Shown here piece by piece: positions 47,083-58,975 of a stretch of 64,000 nucleotides of DNA; positions within the stretch are counted from its first letter, which is position 1, and every line of letters begins with the position of its first letter. The DNA comes from Heterobilharzia americana (taxonomy: Eukaryota > Platyhelminthes > Trematoda > Strigeidida > Schistosomatidae): positions 45,622,934 through 45,686,933 of the forward strand of contig OX104127.1 in assembly GCA_944470555.2 (NCBI GenBank), read 5' to 3'. The notes beneath the pieces were generated by a model. The model was not told the origin of the DNA. It ran no database searches and saw only the letters and a program-made list of their open reading frames with translations. Made by a program: the position numbers and the translations under genes.

Positions 47083-47146
47083 AGTCAGTCAGTCAGTCAG
47101 TCAGTCAGTCAGTCAGTCAGTCAGTCAGTCAGTCAGTCAGTCAGTC
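47083..47146 (+). repeat. (AGTC)16 tail of RTE-B copy
   Basis: Sixteen perfect AGTC units directly at the 3' end of the RTE-B copy. The minus-strand RTE-B copy ends in a short version of the same motif (40346-40360), so this microsatellite is an RTE tail that has expanded. Confidence 0.92.
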
Positions 47147-47153
47147 AATCAGT

Positions 47154-49267
47154 TGTACAACAGTATTAACACACACGAAAAGTACTTTTAACTGAGGTAG
47201 ATGTAGTAATCTATAAGGCCTTTTAAAGTTAACTATTTACCCGTCTAAAAAATGCACTTGATGATGGCTTATATGTCTGTCAGGTAGAACGAAACGTAAT
47301 CTGTGAACAATTTACTTCCATTTATATGTGAATACCTGATGAAGCATCATCTGAAATTCGGATGCTTGATATCTTCTCAAGGGATGAATATGAATGATCC
47401 TTAGACATCTAAAAATATATTATATTTAGTCAGTTTAGAAGTACTTGCTCTCTACGCGAGCCACTCACTCAAATTTGGTTTTATCTACCGTCGATTTCAC
47501 TTTGGATGAATAAATTATTCTTGTGAACTCCCATCTGACTCGACCTACACATTCTGTATTATCCGTGACATCTCTGCTTCCACGGACATTCCTTCATTTT
47601 CCCGATGTCAGATTTGATGCCGAATGGTCGAATGATAATGAATAATGCCTAACGTTTAAAATAACTTTTAATAATATCCTAATGACCTTATAGATTTATT
47701 CGAACCAAATGTTACATTAACAAAGTGAAAGGATATTTTTAAAATTTTCAGATCCCACAGATAATGTGATAGCCATTTAAGCTGAACAAAATGGTATGTC
47801 ACAACTGTGGCTTACTCTTCCAACATGAGATAAACAATGGTCAAAATCAAGTCTAATCGACTAACGGGTGAACGCCAGGCTCATTCAGAAAAACTAGGTA
47901 TCAAAATGTAAGCTTTAGACTCAGTTACAATATCTAGCTAAAATTTTGGAAGGTAATTCTGTAGCTAGTGACATATCGAGAGAAGTGATCGATTCCAAGA
48001 ATTCCTTGCTATCAAACATGTATTTTATCATAAAATTCACGCTATACATCAAACATAATTTCTCAGATAACTATAACTAAAAATACTAAACTGATTTTAA
48101 ATGGCAGGTTAATTACCTAAATAGAGATAGGTAGTAACTCACCGGTATGAAAGGCATTTTTGTCGTTTTAATCGATGCGAAACTGTGATAAAGAGAGAAT
48201 GTTCAGATTTAAAACCAAAGACTTATTATTTCTCTTCAAAATTACGGAGGTGGACAAGTATTCTTCTGATTGGTCAATGAACCAAGGTCACTGTGATTCG
48301 CTCTGTAGATATTTCAAAAGTAGGTTTGAAGGCAGGATTTATATTTTCTACCAAAACACAAATATTTACATGTCAGTAAACTTATGTCCTAGAATTTCTG
48401 AAGAAATATTTTTAAATCATATTCAATGCTTCAAAAGAATTGATTTGTTATCCGTAGATTTATCTTAATGGTTTAGCCTGGACTAAATACTCCATCTGTA
48501 CTTTTAGAAATAGGGCGTTGTAAATAGTAAAATAATAGCCAGATTTTTAACGTTTCATTAATTTCCGTTATTTGCAAGTGTGATTAATGGATTCTTATTT
48601 ACAAGTGAAAAGAATTCCATTTTATATTGATGTATTCTGAGATAGTATGATTGACGACTTACTAAGTGTTTAAACCCAATGTTCCACCATTTGTTTTAGC
48701 TTACCCACTTTCTCATTCCCTACCACTATTAGGTGCTATGGACAACACTCAATTATTATGTATTATTAAGCATTTTTCATCAATCGACAAATCAAGGATA
48801 AAACCCTACTAGAATCACTGGAAACACATTCAAATTATTTACTGAGATATCACCTGTTAAACGATTGAAAATGCCTGACACTCCATTTCCTACAGTCATA
48901 CGCTATACTTATATAGCGAATTCAATCTCGTTATTCAGTTATTTATACGGAACTGAGTCAATCAATGTATTTCTATAGCTTTATATTATTCCGTTATGGT
49001 ACAAGAAGAAGGAATAGTAAAACGGTAGAGACATGTATTTTTCATTCCACAACACTTATGGGTACTTTTGATTATTACTACTGCCAACTACTGATTTTCA
49101 ATCCTAATCCAAAAATTTCTGTTTGGGATATTTTTCAAGGGACAAATCGTTCGCTTCATTTGCATTGTCCTGCCCAAATTTTCTAGTTCCAAAGTAGCTT
49201 TATCATAGATTGTTCCCAGCTAGAAAACTACTAAAAACACTAAACCACTGGATAGATCTTTCTTTGT
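47154..49267. other. AT-rich interval, nothing firmly recognised
   Basis: A 97-codon ORF at 48175-48468 has no motif. A GAACGAAACGT sequence near 47288 recalls hammerhead or Penelope-end motifs but stems could not be built. Confidence 0.4.
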
Positions 49268-49800
49268 AATTTGTAATTCTTCATTAGTTCGAGCCCACCA
49301 CCTCAGAAGAGACTGAAACCGGGACTCCTAAACCTTACATTACCATCTAGTCACTGGGTTGAGATTCGGTTATTGACATTTTCCACCCATCATTCAGTAC
49401 TGTTGCTCATCAGTGATATTATGAAATCATTTGACTTGCTCCCCGTAAAACACCCATCTGAGATTCAAGCAGAAGCTAATTTAGTGACCAATGTCAAAAT
49501 GGCTATTCCAAAATTCTAATGATTATCTTTGATCTGTCAAGTTAATCAGGTTCAGTGTGGCGATGGATTCTCAACGATGACATTCGGTGATAATGACGTT
49601 TTATCGCAAACTAACGGAAGTTGGAAAGTATGAACGCTGAATTTCAACCCGTGGCTGAAAAACAACGCTTTCTTAGCCACACTGGAAAAAACTTGAATTA
49701 GATCCCACACTGAGTATCGACTGTACACAGCTAAGGAGTAAGAGACTGGGACGAAACAGTTCACTGTTTCCAAGTATTTTCCATGATGATTGAGTTGTGC
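49268..49800. mobile_element. Two SINE-B relics (minus 49268-49430, plus 49568-49800)
   Basis: The minus relic shows CACTGGGTTGAGATTC (B/A box side) and GAAACCGGGACTCC; the plus relic shows TCAACGATGACATTCGGTGA, GTTGGAAAGTATGAACGC, AAGGAGTAAGAGACTGGGAC and GAAACAG. Both are heavily decayed and again lie head to head. Confidence 0.55.
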
Positions 49801-50284
49801 GATGTTGTCTGTTTCTGGTAGGCGACTGCATGGTAATAACTATTTTCATGTTCGATAAGATAGATACACGACTGTTTGAAGGGTCATTAGTCACGTGGTG
49901 TGAATGAAGTGCCCGCTGAACACATTATAGTATCACAGTTATAACCATGTTGGTCCAAAACAAGTGATATGAAATGAGAATACAGAAGATAACGTGGTAG
50001 AGATTTATTCAACCTGAAAGGAAAGATATCATTACAACATAAATACTGTATTGATAAAGATGTTATATAAAATGATTTGTCATACGAAGTTATAAGACTT
50101 TACGGTTCACTAACTGGTCATTTCATGTGTATAGCATGAAAGTACTTGAAAAACACACATTATTCTAGAACAGAAATCAGACAAACTTGATAGTACTTGT
50201 AAAATCTCAACGAGGTAGAAAAATAAGTTTCCGACATTTCACGACCACATCGAAGTCACTTCTTCAGAGAACAAAACCTGTACA
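49801..50284. other. AT-rich interval, nothing firmly recognised
   Basis: CATTTCACGACCACATCG near 50236 resembles repeated schistosome sequence but I could not assign it. Confidence 0.35.
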
Positions 50285-50480
50285 AGTTATCTTTGTACCA
50301 CTGAGTTATTCGGGCTGAGTCTTAACGTTTCTGACTGCAGAACTGGGTGATATGCGTTCAGATTTGAGGTGGGACATCAATTCTGTTGAGATCCCAGATA
50401 CACCTTACTGAAGAGTGTCAAAAGTAACGAAACCTAGGTTAAAGGCTGTGTGCCGATCACCGCCATCTAACTAAGATTCT
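50285..50480 (+). mobile_element. SINE-C copy, decayed
   Basis: TTTGTACCACTGAGTTATTC, ACTGGGTGATATGCGTTCAG, GTGGGACATCAATTCTGTTG and GCCGATCACCGCCATCTAAC align with the plus unit of the pair at 24662-25088. Confidence 0.6.
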
Positions 50481-50846
50481 ATGTAGATCACTAGCAGTTA
50501 CCCTTGGTTTATTATTATCCGGGGTTAATTCCTGAAATTACATATTTTATTACAAAACATATGAAAGAACTTATCATTTTGTAACTTTTTTAGCTACTGT
50601 CATGTAGTACTGGCTTTTGTATTACTCGTATCTTGTATTGAGTATAGAAAATCAGTCTCTACTCATAGTCCAACAGCTTTCAAAGCCTGCAACCTGAAAA
50701 TGCTTTACTTTTTGTGAATTAAGTTACCCGATCTATTGCCGAAATATTCATGAACGAACGCCAAAGCCAGGTAAAAATCGAACGATTATTATCCTCAGCC
50801 CTAACCAGAAATATTCTTTACTACCACTAAGAGCATTCTATTATTG

Positions 50847-52897
50847 TTATTATTATTTGTCCCTTGGGTTCCTAGTGGAATATAGGGCTTCAGTAGCACG
50901 TCTCCATTCCAATCTGTTCTCTACAATCTTTTGAACCTGGCTTCACGACTACCCACAAGCTCTCATTTCTTCCTCACACGATCTCATCCATGTCACCCTC
51001 GCCTCGGGCGCCCGATTTGCCGTTCCCCATCTGGGTCCCACTCCAGTGCATGGCCCGGCGCGTGATGTCCCCAGTCGACCTTCTCAGTGTATGTCCAATC
51101 CATCCCCACTTTCTTCCAGTGCATATTTGTTGGGTGATAGGTTTTTGGTTGGTTCGTCGCTAGCCCAGAGTTCCTTGTTGCTTATTCTTATTATTCTGAC
51201 CATCTGATCTTCAGTATCGAGTGAGCGTGGGCAGCAGCTGTTGATGAATGTGTGTAGTTTGTTGGAGATGCTTTCCGTGACGCACCAAGTCTCTGAGCCA
51301 TACAGAAGCACTGACTTGACATTCGTGTTGAAAATCCAGTTCTTGTTCTTTATGCTGAGTGCAGTAGATCTCTACACTGATTTCAGGTTAATGAACGCCT
51401 GTCTTGCTTCTCCGATCCTGACTTTGATGTCCTCGTCTGTGCAACCGCCGACTGTAGTTGAAACAGTGCTGCCTAGATAGGTTGAAAGAGGCTACCTCCT
51501 TGAAGTTTCTCCCGTTGATGGTGATTGGAGTTTGTTGTTGTTGGTGGTGTTGTTGGTTGGGTATCATCATCATCTCCGTCTTCTCTACGCTCACTTGAAG
51601 GCCCGTCTTCGCTGTCTCTTCCGTCAACTTGTTAGTTTTCGCCTGTAGATCCTCGAGTTTGTGCGACATTAGACACAAGTCATCGGCGAAATCCAAATTT
51701 TCTAGGATCTTTTCCCCGGTCCGGAGTATCCCCCTTTTCTCTCTCCTCACGGTTTGTTGCATGATCCAGTCCACTACAATCAGGAATATCATAAATGATA
51801 GTAGGCAGCCTTGTCTTACGCCTTCCTGTCTTCACTTCAAAGGCGTCACTGAGCTCAGCTTTCTATTGTGAATCACCTGGCATGTGGTGTCTTCACATAG
51901 TTGTTGAATGAGGTTGATAAAGGTTTGTGGTATTCCGTAGTGTTGACGCAGTTGCCAAATTACTTCTTGGTCGACGCTGTCAAAGGCCTTTTCAAAACCG
52001 ATGAAGTTGAGGTAGAGGGTTGACTGCCATTCTATCCTTTGTTCTATGATGATGCATAGCGTTGCAATTTGATTTGCACATGATTTGTATTTCCTGAATC
52101 CAGTGCTCTTCTTCGGGAGTTTGACCAGGTAGCCCTTCCAATCTGCAGGTACCTTCCCTCCCTTCCAAACCTTCTGTAATAGTGGTGTGAGCATGTCTGC
52201 TGTTGTCTCTGCGTCTGTTTTCAGTGCTTCTGACGGGATTCCATCTGGTCCTGCTGCTTTCCTGCATTTCAGCAACTTTATGGCGCTCAGGACTTCGAGT
52301 TTCGTCGGAGGGCTTGTGCTCACTTGTAGTTCTGTGGCTGCAGGTGGTATTTCTGGACGAAGTTCAGGTGGTCGTCGATTCAAGAGCTTTTTGAAGTGGT
52401 CAGCCCATCATTTCCTTTATTCCTCTTCCTTGGTAATTAGATTTCCCTCATCATCTTGTATTGGTTTCATCTGTGTTGATCTCTTCCCTGCCAGATAGTA
52501 ACCTGGTTATTTGATACAATGTTGTCAGGTCTCTCCTACCTGCAGCCTGTTCTGCTTCACTTGCTAATGTGTCGTGGAAGTGTCTTTTGTCTTTCGGTGC
52601 ACTCTTCTTCACTTCTTTGTCCAGTGTTTTATACCTTGTACTCAGTTCTTCTTTTCGTTGAGCATCCTTGCACTGCTTTATCTTCTGCTTCAACATCCTC
52701 CTCTACCCTATCAGCTTCAATATGTCCGTCCAGATCCATTCCTTGTCTTCTTTCTTCTTCCTTCTTAATACGGTTATGCAGGTTTCTTTCCACATCTCTT
52801 TCAAAGAGTTCCAGTGTTCATCCACACAGGTTTCTTCAGGGATGTTGGTCGGCATCTCCCACTTTGTCTTGATGGCTGCTGTGATAACGACTTCTTT
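50847..52897 (-). mobile_element. RTE-A relic, 3' half (right arm)
   Basis: Mirror of 34661-36711; same deletions and frameshifts. Confidence 0.88.
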
Positions 52898-53346
52898 TAT
52901 TTGGTCAATTTATGTTCTCTTCCCAAAGTGAACTGAAGCGTTTCATGTAAGACATTTCAGCTATTCACAGCGTATAGTTCTTTGTGATGCAGTTACTTTG
53001 GAGCCAGTTATAACTCCTCTCATTAGAAATAATGAAATCCAAGCACTTTGTTACTATCTATTGAATAGTTAGCATACTTTGCACATAGACACTATTCATC
53101 ATCATTTTCACTTTTATCTGGATTATCTTACTGTACATTGAACTTGTCAGGTTTGAGCCTTACAGTTTTTCAGGGGAGGACCTAACTGACTTTCCATTCA
53201 AAAGTGACGAAGTAAATTGTTAAGTAAAACAATTTGATCATAAGTCGTGTTAGGCCGTTGAGATAACAATAAAACAAGATGAAAATCTTTTTGCTACCAT
53301 TGAATCAAGCAATTACCCTTATATAATCTATTTCTTTTCCATCAAG

Positions 53347-53468
53347 GCTAAAGTAGAGAAGTGTGTGCGTTGCGATAAATCTGTTTACGCGGCTGAAAGG
53401 ATGGAAGCTGGCGGGAATATATGGCATAAACGTTGTTTCTGTTGTTCAAAATGTGATATGCTGTTGAA
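53347..53468 (+). CDS. Exon encoding the first part of a LIM zinc-binding domain
   Basis: LIM domains bind two zinc ions and mediate protein contacts, often at actin structures. The exon has acceptor TTTTCCATCAAG before 53347 and donor AA-GTAAGT after 53468. It holds 40 codons plus two bases. Cys6, Cys9, His27 and Cys30 form the first zinc site (CX2C-X17-HX2C); Cys33 and Cys36 begin the second. ExCxxCxKxVYxxER is reminiscent of the LIM domain of EPLIN/LIMA1 and of CRP-type proteins, but I cannot choose. The exon that should complete the domain (ending around YCxxH) was not found before 64000. The exon lies in the 2.5-kb segment that separates two halves of an RTE on the opposite strand and is duplicated, inverted, at 34090-34211. 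Confidence 0.82.
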
Positions 53469-54822
53469 GTAAGTTTTATCATTATCTAGCTGTTGTTGTA
53501 TGCCGTTTTTTGGTTTTTCAACATTCTCTTTTGGTTCAATTGTTACTGCAGTCAAGTCAACAAAAGGCTTTAGATCTGAGTTTTGTGATTGTTGAAACTC
53601 AACTACAAGGAATTTACTTCTGGCTGAAGAAGATGAAGTCCTTTCATTAGATTTACATCAAAGCTGAAAATCAGAGTGTAATAAACCTTTATGTTGAATC
53701 TACCCCTGAAGGAGGTTGTCTATGAGTTGAATAAGTCAGAGATTAATGCCCTTAGTTTTAATACTGAATAGGGTGGTTAAGTTATCCAGGTAGTAAGAAT
53801 TTGTCTATGGTTACAGGTAAAGCAGGATGACGAAAAGTAAAAGGGACAAGATCTGAGTTCAAAAAGTTCTTGTCATAGTATTCAATCATCCAGCGCTATA
53901 ATGAACTTTGTTCTACATATGAAAGTAAGACAAGTTTGTTTTGTCGATGTCTTGTTGCTATCAAGATGACCTGAAGATTATGGCTTAGAGCATTCAGTAT
54001 TATCAAATGATGAAACCAACTTTATTCATGTGCGTTTGTTTCTCACTAATTTTTCCATAAGTTATGATCCCAAAAGACTCATTCATACTGTGGTAATTTA
54101 TAAATCCTTTCGATATGCATTCACTAACATGTTACCGATTTTTAATATAACTGTTTACATCGGTATTTCAGCAGAAGGTAAGAATTATATCTACCAACAT
54201 TCAAAGAGATTAACTTAGCAAACAGCTTTAACTTCTGGCTATTAACTTAGATAGTATTGGTCTTACTATCATCTTAGAAAGTAACTTATTCTGCTTCTAT
54301 TTAGTCACGGAGTTTCATTCTCCCTGGAGATTCTTTGATTGAATTAAACAGTATTGTCATATTACACTGAGGTACTCAAAAACATGCAGTCTTTTGAATA
54401 CAGTTAACCGAAGCATAATAACTTTTGGTGTGTGTTTTATATTTATTACATTTGGTTTGATCACATGTTGTATGAAACCACTGAATAGGCAATATCGAGG
54501 CCATAAATGTACTGATGTTAAGCTGCGTTGATCAAAACAGCTGCGTTCCACCACCATTTATTCAAACTTCTTCTTTTGGTTCAGTATTGAGTTTGATGAA
54601 AAAAGTTTGCAGGCGATATGACTAAGGCATTTCGCTAAAACATAAGGTCAATAATAACTGCTGATATAACTCAGTATGGTCGATAAAAGCTAGATAGATT
54701 GATACACGGAATATTTGAGAAAAGAGATATCAGTACAAAAGATGTATTGCTGATGTCTGCGTTTCGAAATACTCAATATTCGCTTATACTAATGATGGAA
54801 AGTGACCAACAGCTATATCAAG

Positions 54823-54972
54823 TATGTCCATCTAACCCTGTTTTGGACAAGACAGTCGGGTGTAACTACCTTCAATTGAATGATGTCGCTGCCAACGAGA
54901 ATCAAACCCTATGCCTCTCATTTTAAACACCAGAGCGTTATCAAAGTGTGTATCAAAGGAAGTTACTGACAA
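54823..54972 (-). mobile_element. SM-alpha-like relic inside the right arm
   Basis: Mirror of 32586-32735. Confidence 0.5.
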
Positions 54973-55287
54973 CACCAAAGTCTCTTAACATGAGCCCATA
55001 TGTTAACGGTGGCCAATTAATTCGATGCTATAACCGACTAACACTCGACTATCCTATTCATAGGCCACCTTTGGTAAATTTTAGGCACGAAACTTAAAAT
55101 ATCTTATTCCTTTATGTTGATATTCATTTGAAATAATCCTAAGAAGCTTGAAAAAAATGAACCAGCACATCAATTTAACAGATTTCATATTTTCTCTCCA
55201 GTTAGATAGTTAGTCACTTAATTACTTGGTTACGATATCTGGTAAGTTTTCTTGACAGGTTAATACTTACCAATTGATACAGATTGT

Positions 55288-55347
55288 TTAATTTGGGGGT
55301 TTGCGGGGATTTAGTGATTTTTCCAAGTTGGGATTCATCATGGACTG
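55288..55347 (-). mobile_element. SINE-B 3' fragment inside the right arm
   Basis: Mirror of 32211-32270. Confidence 0.6.
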
Positions 55348-55409
55348 CAGAGTCTTCTGGACACTTTGAGTGGCATTTTGAGAATGTTTGGGATGCGGTT
55401 CTCATCACC

Positions 55410-55967
55410 TTTTGAGCTGAACCTTCATGTCATGATACCGATGGTGGAGGAGACTGGCTTCCACTGCATGAGACACGTCGATGTTCTTGGGGACATCATG
55501 ATAGCCACTCCATAACTCAGTGTGCTCGTAGTGTCGTCTGGGTGAAAATATCGGAGTAGATTATTTATTGACTTTTCTCCTGTTGACAGTTGAGAGAGTC
55601 CACTTCCATTCCACCTGCTTTCGCAGATTCCTAGCACTTCATTGCTATACCTTCTCACCTCCTTTACAACCTGGGTAGCCTTGCTAGGTTCAAACGTAGT
55701 GCGAACATTCCATTTCCCCATCCTTACTTTCGCTTTCATCGAGAGAAGACACACCGGCCGATCGGCTTCCCGAAGACTTTCACCAACCGGCGTCATTTCG
55801 TCTCTCCAATTCCAGCTAGGAATAAGTTTGTTTTTATGTTTTATATTTTGTCTGTGCTTTGAAATTTTTGTAGCGGTTGGATTTTTTGCTAGCCCTATGT
55901 CCAACCTTCCCTCTTTACCCGGGCTTAGGACGGGTTAGTAACTAGTGAACTAGTTAACCAGGCGAAG
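55410..55967 (-). mobile_element. RTE-A relic, 5' half (right arm)
   Basis: Mirror of 31591-32148. Confidence 0.88.
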
Positions 55968-56263
55968 TTCTACAAGCATTCTGTTACAACTTTATTCTTC
56001 ACTTAGCATCTGTTGAAATTTACACTAGATTTTCTTGACTAGTTAAACATTCAGTAGAGTCACATTGTATTGGACTTTGAAATATTATAGACATTTTAAC
56101 GATTGACTGTGAGTGAATGATGCATATTACAAGAATCTTGTGTACTTAGTTCCAGTTAAATTTTTTCAAACTCTTACATAGGTAAATGTGACTACAAGGG
56201 TTATAAACTGCTCAATTTTATTCTCCTCTTTCTAACTAATATGCATTTTACCGCAAGATGTTC

Positions 56264-58566
56264 ATCGTCCTCATAGTTGCTGTATGTATTATTTGGTGGT
56301 ATTTGTGAATTAACTCGTATCATGTGCGTTATTTAGGGATTACAGTAGCATAACCTCCACAATCCTCTCGCCAATCCCCAGTACCATAAGAATACACTCT
56401 TAGTTTGTCTTTTTGTATAAAAAGAGCGATTAAATTTGTATTTGCTGCAGCTTCATCACCATCAAATTTTCCACCCATCTCTTGAACTACTGCTTTAACG
56501 GTCGAATGTGATTTCTGAAGCGAACCACTTTAATTGCTCACTGTCCTACTATGGTGATTCGTCACAAAGTCTCCTGCCCTTCAACTGCTTCCTAAGGTCT
56601 TGCTTTACAAATAATCCATCACTATATTCTTCCTTTCGCCTATGCCATCCATCATAAAATCATGCTCCTGAAAGCTTAACACCCATGGTGATAGTTTCCA
56701 ATGAGGGAGTTCCACTGTCTGCAACCAATGTTAGAACTTTTAGTCAGCCTTAATATGATATGATCTTCATGCGTGTAATCCCTAAATAACTTTCAAATAA
56801 TCTTTTTCAACTGTTGACTGATTCTGATCTGCAAGTGTCATTACTCGGATGGCATACTCAACTACTGTTTCGATCTTTTGTAGGATGACATCTATTCCCT
56901 AACCACTAGCATAAGTGAAAATGATGATTGTTTCGCTAGACACTGGTAATCTGAAGATTGTTTTTGGTCATTTTGCAGCTCCTTAATTTGGTAGAATGTC
57001 ATATGTGACTCCTGGGTCTACACAGAATTACGATCTCTTCATGATTTATAAAACGGAGTTACTGTCTCACTGGAGTTTATAACAAACCGTCTGCAAGTGG
57101 CTTCTCTTCTTTTACGAGTTTGAAATCGCAGCCTTCCTGATGGTCAACACCACGAGGTAAATTCTGTACACATTTACATTGCTTAATTTCTTAATCAATA
57201 ACATCAATAATTGTCTAAGAATAAATGGTACATTTGCAAGACCTAAGTGTGTTCCTTTCAATTAGCATTGTCTTTATTCCATAATGAATTCTGTTTTCTC
57301 TTGATCATCTTTTTCTATCAGGAGTTACCAGAAGTCTAGTCATCGTCCTAATAGTGTAAACAATACGACTTTCTATGGATGGTCTAGTGTCTTAGCCATA
57401 GTTAGGAATGCAGATGATCTCATTTCGGTGTAGCCATTTAGCTTTCTGAGACCCCCCAAAAAAACAATATTTTCTGTTCGACTAAGAGCGTGCATGTAAT
57501 GTTTAGGCTGCTAAATTTTTCATTTCATCTTTCAACATTTCTTAAACTTATCACTCTGCATCTTTTTGTAAATGAAGAGGGACACAATGGGTTGAAAATG
57601 TCATGAGGTATGACTTCAACTTAAAGTAAAAACCAGATTCCGAATTCGGTCACGAGGATGCATAAAATCACTTCTACTTAGCAGTCATAAATTAAGGAAT
57701 TAAGACGCTTTCATTGCATCAATCTGCGTTGAAAATGATGTCATTAGAACTTCAATGAGTGTAAATGAAATGCGTCCACCAGCTGCTGGTCATGTCCTGA
57801 CCATACTGCTTGTGATCCGGTTTCGCAGCAAGTTCTAAAGTTCATTCGACGTAGTTAGCCCCAACGTATTCACTTCCAGAAGGCAAAATAGTCTTATCAT
57901 CGACATTGATCCTCATCCATTTTGTGTGGTAGTTGCTACTTACTTTTACAGCTACGTTCTTCTACAGCTTCACGCATTAATAAAAACACATACACTATCT
58001 CTCATTTGTGTTCTGGCCAAACATTAATAAGAGAATTTCAAGAAAGAAAAACTGTGTTCTTGACTGCTACTAACCAAAACATCGTTTCTAGTTCATCTCT
58101 ATATTACTGGACTGATTCATAGCATGGTTTTCTTGGTGTGTGTTAATGCTTATTCTGAACAGCAGGAGGCTTTTACTGTGAAATCTATCATATCCATTAC
58201 AATAGTTATCACTTTGCTTTTCTTGATGTTCTCGTTTCTGATAGTAGTACTCACTTCTCCTCATGTATATTTTCAGATTTTCTTAGTCACTCCAGCATTC
58301 AGCGTATATACCTCTCCATATCTCAGTCAAATGATTAAGTAGAACAATTTGTTGTTACATTCAGGTGAGTCGGGACGAAGATGAAGGGGGGAACAACTGT
58401 AGTAATTTTGCATAAGCTTTTGCTCCTTCACCATTCAATACCGAATCCACCAACCGTAAACTAACAACTTTCAGCAGAAATAATGTCCGGTCAAAAAGTC
58501 AAGTAAGCCTAAGATACAATTAAACCTAAACAAATAGGCAAATAGCAGGGTAACATGAAAGTATAA
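56264..58566. other. AT-rich interval, nothing firmly recognised
   Basis: Fragments of a decayed coding sequence may be present on the minus strand around 56400-57150, but no motif identifies it. Small ORFs at 57922-58342 are unsupported. Confidence 0.35.
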
Positions 58567-58590
58567 GATCATTCTAAACGCCATCATAGG

Positions 58591-58972
58591 GTGAAATGTC
58601 AAGTGTTTAAAGTAAACGATACTGACACTGCTGGATCAGCAATGTTTCGAACGCCAAGAAAATATGAAGGTATTTGGGATCGTATGTTCACAGCTGAAAT
58701 GCAACATGTCAAAGAAAAACAAGTAGAAGGAACTGATTCTATAATTTTTGAGATACCTTTGATATACTCAAGTGCGCAGGGCAGAAGTAGACCAACTACA
58801 GCCAATTCCAGTAAGAAAATCAGTGAACCACCAAAGAAGATCGAAGACCTTCCAACCAAATCCCAGAGGGAAGTCATATACCTTTTACTATAAGAGGGTA
58901 CAAGAAGTGTCCAGAAACAGAAATCAACATATCGAACCACTGACAGAAGAGGACGAAGTCTCCAAGCTTTAG
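58591..58972 (+). CDS. Unrecognised ORF pair; possible exon, small gene or decayed gene
   Basis: The first frame (58591-58893, first ATG at 58642) is open from 58567 and reads MFRTPRKYEGIWDRMFTAEM. It is charged and shows no membrane segment. An overlapping frame one base ahead continues with similar composition (KSYTFYYKRVQEVSRNRNQH) to a stop at 58972. A single shift near 58860-58875 would join them into one protein of about 110-125 residues. No splice-site pair at that spot explains the shift. AATAAA lies near 59100. I do not recognise the family. A frameshifted processed gene, an assembly error or chance are all open. Confidence 0.35.
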
Positions 58973-58975
58973 TTT

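Larger units (their letters stand above)
50844..56263 (-). repeat. Right arm of 5.42-kb inverted repeat
   Basis: Mirror of 31295-36714. On this side the RTE tail is followed (reading minus) by AGAATGCT (50832-50839), which also lies before the element's 5' end (55975-55982). The target-site duplication survives only here, so this arm is likely the original locus. Confidence 0.95.

Noticed and set aside
47255..47315. Hammerhead-like TTGATGATGG ... GAACGAAACGT
   Set aside because: Core bases deviate and stems I and II do not pair convincingly; may be a Penelope-end relic.
48175..48468. 97-codon plus-strand ORF
   Set aside because: No motif, no splice context, AT-rich composition like the flanks.
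56400..57150. Possible LTR-retrotransposon gag remnant, minus strand
   Set aside because: Only vague amino-acid resemblance, no zinc knuckle, protease or LTR seen.
57922..58342. Two consecutive small hydrophobic ORFs
   Set aside because: No signal peptide or splice logic, frames unrelated, AT-rich translation easily gives such runs.
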